In this document: positions 13,333 to 19,002 of the stretch, piece by piece
Numbering within the stretch: position 1 is the first letter of the stretch
How the letters are laid out: each line of letters begins with the position of its first letter
IMG/VR virus record: IMGVR_UViG_3300046690_000427
Coordinates: 1 to 20,145 of that record
Strand: one strand, 5' to 3'
Length of the DNA stretch: 20,145 bases
Origin: a virus
Made by a program: the position numbers and the translations under genes
The notes under the pieces: model-generated
Database searches by the model: none
Told to the model about the DNA's origin: nothing
Seen by the model: the letters and a program-made list of their open reading frames with translations, nothing else

Positions 13333-13550
13333 GTTGCACTCCCGGAGAAAGTAAGAACGATCATCACGGCGAGAGCCATTGCGCACGCGCCAGCAGAGAA
13401 AGCGAGAAACAGGTCGTTGACCTTGCAAACGCTAGCTACTACGGTATCCGTGCAGGACAAATTTTTACCGGCGACGTCCGACTGACGCGCGCATGCAACG
13501 GGGCTAGGGCGTAATAATAACGTGGCTTTGGCGAGTGCAACAGGCTTCAT
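13323..13550 (-). CDS. Small membrane protein, first gene of its unit
   Basis: The product has 75 residues. The C-terminal part NDLFLAFSAGACAMALAVMI plus VLTF (about 45-68) is a likely transmembrane helix. The N-terminal 40 residues look poorly conserved and contain a stray operator-like sequence. AAGGAAA precedes the ATG by five bases, and the operator at 13598 lies 48 bp before it. This supports the start, but the true N-terminus is uncertain. The stop overlaps the next ATG. Confidence 0.55.
   Translation of the reverse strand: MKPVALAKATLLLRPSPVACARQSDVAGKNLSCTDTVVASVCKVNDLFLAFSAGACAMALAVMIVLTFSGSATCN
13432..13448. promoter_or_regulatory. Degenerate operator e inside a small gene
   Basis: One perfect arm, GGTATC at 13443-13448 followed by CGTG, is present; the other arm is lost. 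The flank is very like operator d: AAAAATTTG-(A/T)-CC followed three bases later by ACGGATACC on the - strand. It may be a relic of a duplicated promoter. It may have no function now. Confidence 0.35.
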
Positions 13551-13595
13551 GATGGTTTCCTTCCGTTCGTGGTTGTTGTTGTGCTGCTGAAATGA

Positions 13596-13624
13596 AGGAT
13601 ACTAAAACGGTATCCGTGGTGCAA
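13596..13624 (-). promoter_or_regulatory. Early promoter with operator f
   Basis: On the - strand, TTGCAC (13619-13624) and TATCCT (13596-13601) have a 17-bp spacer. The palindrome GATACT-AAAAC-GGTATC covers 13598-13614. It lies 48 bp before the ATG at 13550 and controls the unit containing the P-loop ATPase and SSB-like genes. Confidence 0.75.
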
Positions 13625-13654
13625 GTGGTTTTGCGAAAATAATTGCTTGTTCGC

Positions 13655-14047
13655 CTACGCGAGGTGTGGAAGCGCAGGTGATGGCATCCAGTGCGTCACG
13701 TCGTGCCACTGCCAGTCCTGACCATCGTTGTGCGGGTTGTCCCAATAACGGAACGGCTCGTATGTTTCCTCGTGGCTTGGGTTCTCCCAGCGCAGTTCGC
13801 CAATTGCAAGCTCACCACGCAGTATCACAAGCACCGGGGTCTCATCTGGCGGCAGCTGCTCATCGACGCTGATCCACTGTGTCGATCTGCACATAGGATG
13901 AAGCGTAATGTCTGCAAGCTCTCGAATAACTGCCGTGGCTTTTGGCCCAAATTGGTCGCCGTTTAGAACGTTATAATCCGCGTCAGTGCGCATCGCATCG
14001 GCCAGCATCGTTGCTATTGCTGTCGATTGCATTCCGTGTGCGCTCAT
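13655..14047 (-). CDS. DUF551 phage protein
   Basis: The product has 130 residues. The C-terminal half is a clear DUF551 domain: STQWISVDEQLPPDETPVLV (about 59-78), then the tail DWQWHDVTHWMPSPALP (about 109-125). The family is very common in phages of proteobacteria and has no known function. The N-terminal half (MSAHGMQSTAIATMLADAM...) is specific to this protein. The ATG at 14047 has GGAG nine bases upstream. It ends the seven-gene operon that starts at 15493. Confidence 0.88.
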   Translation of the reverse strand: MSAHGMQSTAIATMLADAMRTDADYNVLNGDQFGPKATAVIRELADITLHPMCRSTQWISVDEQLPPDETPVLVILRGELAIGELRWENPSHEETYEPFRYWDNPHNDGQDWQWHDVTHWMPSPALPHLA

Positions 14048-14048
14048 C

Positions 14049-14237
14049 TCAATGAACTCCAGTAAGGTGAAAGGTGCGGTGCGTCTGGCCGGCGATCTGC
14101 ACGGATGCTTGCAGGGCAGAGGCGGATTCGATGCAGCGCGCGGCAATGTCGTGCGATGCGCTGGCGTGCAGCGCGTCGGCGGCAGCTTTCAGCGCGGCGA
14201 TAGCGTCGATGATCTTTTCGGGGCTGACTTGCATCAT
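14049..14237 (-). CDS. Small helical phage protein (MMQ paralogue 2)
   Basis: The product has 62 residues, opening MMQVSPEKIIDAIAALKAAA. It is mostly Ala-rich helix. It resembles the 14988-15197 product in length, in the MMQ start, in the AIxAxxxAADA pattern and in the junction sequence (GGTGAATGATGCAA). The two are likely duplicates. Its ATG overlaps the TGA of the previous gene. Function unknown. Confidence 0.7.
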   Translation of the reverse strand: MMQVSPEKIIDAIAALKAAADALHASASHDIAARCIESASALQASVQIAGQTHRTFHLTGVH

Positions 14238-14446
14238 TCACCTCGCGCGCGGATCATTGCATCGGCCATCTGATAGGCCCGCAACGCGCAGTCATAATCG
14301 TTGAGCGGTTTTTGTTCGCTCCACACGGCAGGCATCAGTTTCGCTGCGAAATAGTCGCGCGTCGTGATTCCTAGACTGATAAATGGCGTCTCGTTCAAGT
14401 CGCCACACCAGGGAAACGCTGGTCCGCCAGTTTTGATCTCGCTCAT
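14234..14446 (-). CDS. Phage protein, GGPAFP/GITTRDYFAAK family
   Basis: The product has 70 residues. The motifs GGPAFPW, then ISLGITTRDYFAAKLMPA, and a C-terminal AYQMADAMIRAR form a widespread small phage family without an assigned function. It shares the first five residues (MSEIK) with the gene just upstream. It is coupled at both ends by ATGA overlaps. Confidence 0.82.
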   Translation of the reverse strand: MSEIKTGGPAFPWCGDLNETPFISLGITTRDYFAAKLMPAVWSEQKPLNDYDCALRAYQMADAMIRARGE

Positions 14447-14808
14447 TGCTCGCCCCTTGCTTTAGCCAGAGCAGCGCGAGCCTTGTTTGCCGCTTCTGTG
14501 TTCGGCCACAAATGCAAGAGGGCATCCTCCAGCGCTTCGAGCAGTTCCGGCGCGGCTGCCCGCAGATAAGCATCCGCCAGTTGCTTCTCGTTCGCGGCGA
14601 CGGATTTCTCTTGCATATCTGGATCAAGGCTCGACCGCATGCCGTATCCTGTCATGACGTCTTCCACCGTTTCCTGACGGGAGCCATAGGCGTATCGACG
14701 TTCCTCGAAAACCACTGCGCCGGCCGCATCAACGATCTCGATGTTGAACGGCCATTTTTCCGGCTGGCGCACGAAGAGCGGTCCAGGTGTGTGTTTGATC
14801 TCGCTCAT
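14443..14808 (-). CDS. Phage protein, HTPGP/AAAPELLEALE family
   Basis: The product has 121 residues. It opens MSEIKHTPGPLFVRQPEKWP and carries ANEKQLADAYLRAAAPELLE followed by ALEDALL (about 73-99), the signature of a very common phage early protein family of unknown role. The beta-rich middle (NIEIVDAAGAVVFEER) is also typical. The stop overlaps the next start as ATGA. Confidence 0.85.
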   Translation of the reverse strand: MSEIKHTPGPLFVRQPEKWPFNIEIVDAAGAVVFEERRYAYGSRQETVEDVMTGYGMRSSLDPDMQEKSVAANEKQLADAYLRAAAPELLEALEDALLHLWPNTEAANKARAALAKARGEQ

Positions 14809-14811
14809 GTC

Positions 14812-14991
14812 TTACACCGCTACCTGAATAACGAGTTGTTTGTGCTCTGCGTCGATTTCTTGCACGTCGATGTATTCGGCGCTGACCGGTTCGTAGATCA
14901 CCACAGGCATATCGCTCGGGTACTTCTGCAAAACCGCGATCAGTTCAGCCGCCGTGATTTGTGCGTTGACGTGTGGGCGGGAATAGCTCAT
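14812..14991 (-). CDS. Small phage protein, 59 residues
   Basis: The frame opens MSYSRPHVNAQITAAELIAV and continues through QKYPSDMPVVIYEP and a C-terminal HKQLVIQVAV. The helix followed by PSDMPVVI matches the widespread small phage pattern LI..L...P.D.PVV. The ATG overlaps the TGA of the 14988-15197 gene, and the TAA lies just before the start at 14808. It fills a 180-bp gap exactly. Function unknown. Confidence 0.8.
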   Translation of the reverse strand: MSYSRPHVNAQITAAELIAVLQKYPSDMPVVIYEPVSAEYIDVQEIDAEHKQLVIQVAV

Positions 14992-15197
14992 TGCACACCT
15001 CCGAACGGATGCGCGGTTGATGCGCCCGATACGTCAACCGTCGCGCGCCCGATGCGCACCTCGAGATCAATGGCCGCGATAATGCAACCTGCTGCGGCTC
15101 GACCTCGCTGCTCAGGCGTTCCGTTTCGAATAGCGTCGGCCGCTTGGTTCATCGCCTTGATGGCGCCTAGAACGTATTGAAGATCAATTTGCATCAC
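14988..15197 (-). CDS. Small helical phage protein (MMQ paralogue 1)
   Basis: The product has 69 residues. It opens MMQIDLQYVLGAIKAMNQAA and is helical to about residue 47, ending in a Gly/Ser-rich tail. It is the likely paralogue of the 14049-14237 product. Its ATG overlaps the TGA of the 15194-15493 gene. Its function is unknown. Confidence 0.7.
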   Translation of the reverse strand: MMQIDLQYVLGAIKAMNQAADAIRNGTPEQRGRAAAGCIIAAIDLEVRIGRATVDVSGASTAHPFGGVQ

Positions 15198-15493
15198 TCA
15201 CCTCCAGCCAGACGGCGCTTGACGATGACTTCCTTCGCATCGGTCAGCAGCGTGTGAATCGTATGCAGGTCGTCTTTGTTGCCACGTGCCAGCGCAGTCA
15301 TGAACGACTCGCGTTGCGGGCCGGTCAGCTCGACCAGCAGTTCCATCAGGTCATCGAACGTGACCTCGCGCTCTACCTGCTCGCGGCGATCTTCTGCGGC
15401 CAATGCTGCGTTGTCGGCTGCTTCGAGATCCCGGTCGAACAGCCAATTGCCATATGCTTGCGTGCGGGAAACTAACTGCGGTACGTGTGGCAT
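15194..15493 (-). CDS. First gene of the 15493-13655 operon, unknown
   Basis: The product has 99 residues and is acidic and helical. VTFDDLMELLVELTGPQRES (about 44-63) followed by FMTALARGNKDD is the most distinctive stretch. No family is recognised. AAGGACGGAATC precedes the ATG, nearly the same leader as at 5091. The operator/promoter at 15551-15579 lies 60 bp upstream. Confidence 0.72.
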   Translation of the reverse strand: MPHVPQLVSRTQAYGNWLFDRDLEAADNAALAAEDRREQVEREVTFDDLMELLVELTGPQRESFMTALARGNKDDLHTIHTLLTDAKEVIVKRRLAGGE

Positions 15494-15550
15494 GATTCCG
15501 TCCTTGTTGTGTTTAGTGACGAATACTGCTTTGGTGTGTCGATGAAATGA

Positions 15551-15579
15551 ACGATACCAAAGAAGTATCCGTCACGCAA
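15551..15579 (-). promoter_or_regulatory. Early promoter with operator g
   Basis: On the - strand, TTGCGT (15574-15579) and TATCGT (15551-15556) are 17 bp apart, identical to the promoter at 5141. The palindrome GATACC-AAAGA-AGTATC lies at 15553-15569. It starts the seven-gene operon of small proteins. It sits just after the stop of the 15588-16187 gene. Confidence 0.75.
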
Positions 15580-15587
15580 GCGAAGAA

Positions 15588-16187
15588 TCACTGTTGCGTT
15601 TCTGCCTCACGCTCGATCCAGTTGCGTCGCTCGAACGCCGGCCGTAACTTCTCGTGCGCGGACTTGCGTAAATCCGCGATTGCGGGCGTCACCTTGGCGG
15701 CTGCTCGCGCGACGGTCTGCGGGTGGATGGCGCACTCGCGCGCGATGCGATTGAGGCTCCAGCAATAGCTTTCCCCAAACACGAACTCTCGCGCAACGAG
15801 CATGCGAACCATCGTGCGATTGCGGTGCGCTCCTTCGAGCAGGCATACAAGCCGCTCAACGCCCGCGTGACGCTCTCCGCGCTCTCCGCCATAGGTGGCA
15901 TCCAGCAGGGCGCGCTGATCCAGCGAGAGGTGCGATTCAATGACGTCGTGCACGTATTGCGCCTGTGCTTTCTTCTCGTGGACCGATAGCAGCAGGGCGG
16001 CTCCGTCAGGTCCGGTGTATTCGCCAATCTGCCCGATCTTGACGCCGGGCCGCGCGCGCCACGTGTAAGCGAAGGAAAGCGCCGCATCCATCGAGCGGAA
16101 CATCGGCGCGCGACTGTCGTCTTCCGGCTTAGGAGTGCGAAGGGTGAGCCTGCCAAGCGAGCTTTCGTGTGCGGTGCATACTTGCAT
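15588..16187 (-). CDS. HTH-containing phage protein, possible late regulator
   Basis: The product has 199 residues. The C-terminal part has a clear helix-turn-helix, YCWSLNRIARECAIHPQTVA (about 141-160), preceded by a helical region (80-130). The arrangement, a hydrophobic helical body with a C-terminal HTH, recalls phage Q-like or sigma-like transcription regulators. I cannot assign a family, and DNA binding is the only supported role. AAGGAACC precedes the ATG. It is the last gene of the 18068 unit. Confidence 0.7.
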   Translation of the reverse strand: MQVCTAHESSLGRLTLRTPKPEDDSRAPMFRSMDAALSFAYTWRARPGVKIGQIGEYTGPDGAALLLSVHEKKAQAQYVHDVIESHLSLDQRALLDATYGGERGERHAGVERLVCLLEGAHRNRTMVRMLVAREFVFGESYCWSLNRIARECAIHPQTVARAAAKVTPAIADLRKSAHEKLRPAFERRNWIEREAETQQ

Positions 16188-16200
16188 AGCGGTTCCTTGG

Positions 16201-16500
16201 TCAGTGGAGCGGGGCGGAAAGCAGATCGGGAGCGGCTTGGATTGGCTTCACGAGCTGCCCGGTATGCGGGCACCGTCGCTTCGGCAACTCGATCACTAGG
16301 CCGTCGTCTTTCAGTTCGCCTATGCGGCCGCAAACGCTTTGGATCGGATAACCGAAAATCTTCGACAGGTCAGTGCGCGAAAATGATGCAGTCGGGACCG
16401 TGCGCAGGAAGTTGAGAATCGCGAGCCGTTGAACGGCTGCTGTGCCATCCTCTTTCTTTGCGAGGAAGGATAAGAACGACGTTTCGGCTTGTCCTCTCAT
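16201..16500 (-). CDS. Winged-helix phage protein
   Basis: The product has 99 residues. AAVQRLAILNFLRTVPTASF, SRTDLSKIFGYPIQSVCGRI and GELKDDGLVIEL (about 21-72) form a winged helix: three helices and a wing. A short tail (CPHTGQLVKPI) follows, as in several phage proteins that check gene choice by context. It is probably a DNA-binding regulator. Its ATG overlaps the previous TGA. Confidence 0.8.
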   Translation of the reverse strand: MRGQAETSFLSFLAKKEDGTAAVQRLAILNFLRTVPTASFSRTDLSKIFGYPIQSVCGRIGELKDDGLVIELPKRRCPHTGQLVKPIQAAPDLLSAPLH

Positions 16501-16799
16501 GCTGGCTCCTTCAGATCCTCGGTCACTTCGTCGTTGACAGGAACGCCACTGATGGGGCGGAGCAATCTATCCATCACCACGCGTCGCTTTACGATTCGAA
16601 GAATCCCATCGTTGCTGCGCACCGGAAGCGACGATCCGGCGGACTCGACCACCCAGCCTGGTTCTGTGACTTCGTAACGTATCCCGTCAACAGTCTCCAT
16701 ATGAACCGCAGAGCGCAAAACGGAAACTACCGCCCCGACCATTTCTGGTGTAACAACTGCCCGAATCACGTAGGCCAGATCACCAGGTTTGCAGTTCAT
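16497..16799 (-). CDS. Small beta-rich phage protein
   Basis: The product has 100 residues: MNCKPGDLAYVIRAVVTPEM, VGAVVSVLRSAV, and a C-terminal LRPISGVPVNDEVTEDLKEP. It has the appearance of a conserved phage protein with an SH3-like fold, similar in style to the 1516-1758 product. It has no known role. It is coupled by ATGA to the next gene. Confidence 0.75.
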   Translation of the reverse strand: MNCKPGDLAYVIRAVVTPEMVGAVVSVLRSAVHMETVDGIRYEVTEPGWVVESAGSSLPVRSNDGILRIVKRRVVMDRLLRPISGVPVNDEVTEDLKEPA

Positions 16800-17170
16800 T
16801 GCCCCACCCCCATGCGAACAATCGCGTTGACAGCGTTCAGCAGCGTCGGATCAACTTTCGGGAACCGGCGGTTGTCGCGGCGGTACTTTGCGTCGACCTC
16901 GGCTTCGGTCAGCTTCGGCCGCGGCGCCGGCGTCGGTCGCAGCGTGACGTTCTCGCCCTTGCCGATCACGTACCGGACAGCGCGGCGATAGCCGTTGTTG
17001 TCGATTGCGCGGAACTCCTGGTCGCGGCCCGGAACGCGCGCGCGTCGTAAGTATTCGTTGACCACCGATAATTCGCGCCCGATGCCCTCGGATATTTCCT
17101 GCGCAGTGCGCGGCTTGCCGTCAGCCATCAGATTGCGAATTAAGTCGGCAGTGAATACGCGTGTGGTCAT
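16796..17170 (-). CDS. HTH phage protein
   Basis: The product has 124 residues. The N-terminal part TADLIRNLMADGKPRTAQEI, SEGIGRELSVVNEYLRRARV (about 8-47) looks like a winged or plain HTH. The C-terminal half is basic, with a Pro-rich linker (LRPTPAPRPKLTEAEVDAKY). A regulatory role is likely, and the target is unknown. Both ends overlap neighbours. Confidence 0.72.
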   Translation of the reverse strand: MTTRVFTADLIRNLMADGKPRTAQEISEGIGRELSVVNEYLRRARVPGRDQEFRAIDNNGYRRAVRYVIGKGENVTLRPTPAPRPKLTEAEVDAKYRRDNRRFPKVDPTLLNAVNAIVRMGVGQ

Positions 17171-17298
17171 GCTTGCTCCGCCATGCAGGAAAGAGGGTGG
17201 GCGCCGTAGTAGAGGCGGAAGTGGCCGATTCCGAATGTGCCTAGCACGGCGAGCGCGAGCACGATTCCGCCGATGACAGAGAGAATGGTTTTAGTCAT
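17167..17298 (-). CDS. 43-residue membrane peptide
   Basis: The frame opens MTKTILSVIGGIVLALAVLG and continues TFGIGHFRLYYGAHPL. One transmembrane helix spans about residues 4-25. The ATG overlaps the TGA of the 17295-18068 gene and the stop overlaps the next start, so it is a tightly coupled small gene. It could be a phage inner-membrane peptide, for example of the superinfection type, but there is no direct evidence. Confidence 0.72.
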   Translation of the reverse strand: MTKTILSVIGGIVLALAVLGTFGIGHFRLYYGAHPLSCMAEQA

Positions 17299-18068
17299 TG
17301 CGCAGGTTGCGCTGCCAGAATGGCGCGGGCGAAGTCGAGCAATGCGCCTTTGCTGAATTTGTACGAGCCCGGCCCGGTCTCGGTCGCGCACATGAACCCG
17401 AGCATGTCGATCTGCTCATCCGTCAGCGCCACCTGTGTCTGCACTGGCTGCGTTGCCGTGGATTGCGTGGATGCGGCGCGGGCTGCTTGCCAAATCTCCC
17501 ACGGACCGATAGAACGATTGGCCGGAATGCTCTTGCACCATGCGTCAAACGCCGCCCGCTCGTCCTGCTCGGCATATTGCGCGGGAACTGGGGATGCGAT
17601 GCGTCTCAACGTCTCTTCGACCGCCGCCTCTGCTGCAATGTAGAGCGTCGTCATCCCGGAGCATGCCTTGCATTCATCCTCGACATATCCTGCTATTTCC
17701 TCGATCTCGCGACGCGTCAAGGTGCGAGCGACCGGATAGAGCTTTGTTCCGACCGGAATATCTTCTGCGTCCTCGATGTCGAACTGAACGTATTTCGTCC
17801 CGTCCTTGTCTTCGTACACGGACGCTATGTGCTCCACTTCCTCTTGCCGCGAACCAGCGTCGGCAATAACTTCGCAATCCGCGATGCAGTTCCTCAATTC
17901 CGCCATCGCCAGGCGAATTTCGGCGGCTGCCTGCATTGGATCGGATGCGTTTTCTAGCCATCGAGCCGTGCATTCCATCGAAAAAAGCACGCCGTCGAAC
18001 GCGCGTTTTTCACGACTACTGTATGTTTGTACAGTACTCCGAGCTAATGATGCCTCGTTAGTGTTCAT
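17295..18068 (-). CDS. Large phage early protein, unknown; carries an SOS box
   Basis: The product has 257 residues. The N-terminal part is helical (WLENASDPMQAAAEIRLAMAELRNCIADCE, about 37-66), the middle is beta-like (DGTKYVQFDIEDAEDIPVGTKLYPV), and a Cys pair lies near CKACSGM. The C-terminal part AFDAWCKSIPANRSIGPWEI continues into WQAARAA, a phrase seen in many phage accessory proteins. The family is unassigned. AAGGAACTGAGA precedes the ATG. A near-perfect LexA box lies 32-51 bases inside the gene. The double operator at 18132-18167 is upstream. Confidence 0.78.
   Translation of the reverse strand: MNTNEASLARSTVQTYSSREKRAFDGVLFSMECTARWLENASDPMQAAAEIRLAMAELRNCIADCEVIADAGSRQEEVEHIASVYEDKDGTKYVQFDIEDAEDIPVGTKLYPVARTLTRREIEEIAGYVEDECKACSGMTTLYIAAEAAVEETLRRIASPVPAQYAEQDERAAFDAWCKSIPANRSIGPWEIWQAARAASTQSTATQPVQTQVALTDEQIDMLGFMCATETGPGSYKFSKGALLDFARAILAAQPAQ
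18017..18036. promoter_or_regulatory. LexA/SOS box
   Basis: TACTGTATGTTTGTACAGTA matches the LexA consensus TACTGTATATATATACAGTA at 17 of 20 positions and has a perfect CTGT-N8-ACAG core with 7-bp arms. It lies within the first codons of the 17295-18068 gene. This is about 100 bp downstream of the -10 candidate at 18141-18146, so LexA would act as a roadblock or on an undetected internal promoter. Its location inside a gene is unusual. Confidence 0.75.
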
Positions 18069-18131
18069 TCTCAGTTCCTTTTTTTATTTGTTCATATGAA
18101 AGATTTTTAGGCTATTTCGGACCTAAAAACC

Positions 18132-18167
18132 GATACCGTAAGTATAAACGGATACCGCCACGGTATC
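18132..18167 (-). promoter_or_regulatory. Operator pair h1/h2 upstream of the 18068 gene
   Basis: h2 is GATACC-GCCAC-GGTATC (18151-18167), a perfect copy of the phage operator. h1, GATACC at 18132, has only one good arm and starts 19 bp away from h2. A TATACT (18141-18146 on the - strand) between them could be the -10, with no good -35. Two operators in close phase may permit cooperative repressor binding. Confidence 0.6.
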
Positions 18168-18192
18168 CATAGAATTCGCAAAAAAGATGTGC

Positions 18193-19002
18193 TTAGGCGC
18201 GAGCCCGATGTGATTCCCAATCAAACGCCAGAACGCGACCGCCACCTTCCCGCAATCGATCAACGACTCGCGCTGACAGATACTTCTCGATTCCGCCTAG
18301 ATCCTCGTTAGAGGCAATGATGGTCGGTCGGCGCGCGTCGTACCGCCCATTGAGTATCGCAAACAGAATCATCTGCTCGTTGTCGCCGCCGCCCTGAACG
18401 CCGACTTCATCGAGAATCAGCAGATCCGGGTCGACCATCCTTTGAATCGCTTCGCGCTCAGACATTCGCGAATCTCGGCGGTACGCCTCGCGCACAAACT
18501 GGACCGCCTCATACGTGCGCGCAAAGAGCGGAAGGGCGCCGCGGCGAGCAACGACGCGCGCAATCGAGATCGCAAGGTGCGTTTTGCCTGTTCCGAACAG
18601 CCCGCACATGATGAGGTTTCGGCCGTTCGTGCTGACGTCATCCCATTGGGCGGCGTACTCGCGGCAGGCGTCAAGCACCTGTTGCTGAGCAGGAGTTTCA
18701 GCCAGATACGTTTCGAACGATGCCGACTCGAAGCGCTTAGGGATGGCCGCGCCTTTCCACCCGCTCAGCAGAGCATCGCGCCGAGCTGTACGTGATCGCT
18801 CCGCCTGCAACTCTTCGTTTTTCTTCGCGTCTTGTTCCTGCATGCACTTGTCGCAACCGCTCCAGCGTGCGACGCCTCCGAAGTTCGCGTTGAGAGACTT
18901 GTATGGGCCGTGCGTGTCGCATACCGCGTCGCGTTCCTCCATCTTCCGGCGGCCCATGATGTAAGCGGCGATGGCGTGCGCGTTAGAACGTTCCGTCTGC
19001 AT
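18193..19002 (-). CDS. DnaC-like helicase loader
   Basis: The product has 269 residues and is an AAA+ loader of the DnaC/IstB group. Walker A is GLFGTGKT (134-141), Walker B is LLILDEVG (194-201), sensor I is IIASN (228-232), and the arginine region is SARVVDRL (243-250). The N-terminus has Cys28, His31, Cys50 and Cys53, a probable zinc knuckle. It would deliver the host DnaB helicase to the phage origin, as lambda P does without homology. A strong GGAGGGG site precedes the ATG at 19002, and the gene overlaps the initiator gene by 20 bases. Confidence 0.92.
   Translation of the reverse strand: MQTERSNAHAIAAYIMGRRKMEERDAVCDTHGPYKSLNANFGGVARWSGCDKCMQEQDAKKNEELQAERSRTARRDALLSGWKGAAIPKRFESASFETYLAETPAQQQVLDACREYAAQWDDVSTNGRNLIMCGLFGTGKTHLAISIARVVARRGALPLFARTYEAVQFVREAYRRDSRMSEREAIQRMVDPDLLILDEVGVQGGGDNEQMILFAILNGRYDARRPTIIASNEDLGGIEKYLSARVVDRLREGGGRVLAFDWESHRARA

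Noticed and set aside
13551-13654. Possible terminator between the 13655 and 13550 genes
   Set aside because: I see no stem followed by a T-run. The stretch is explained by the operator/promoter f.
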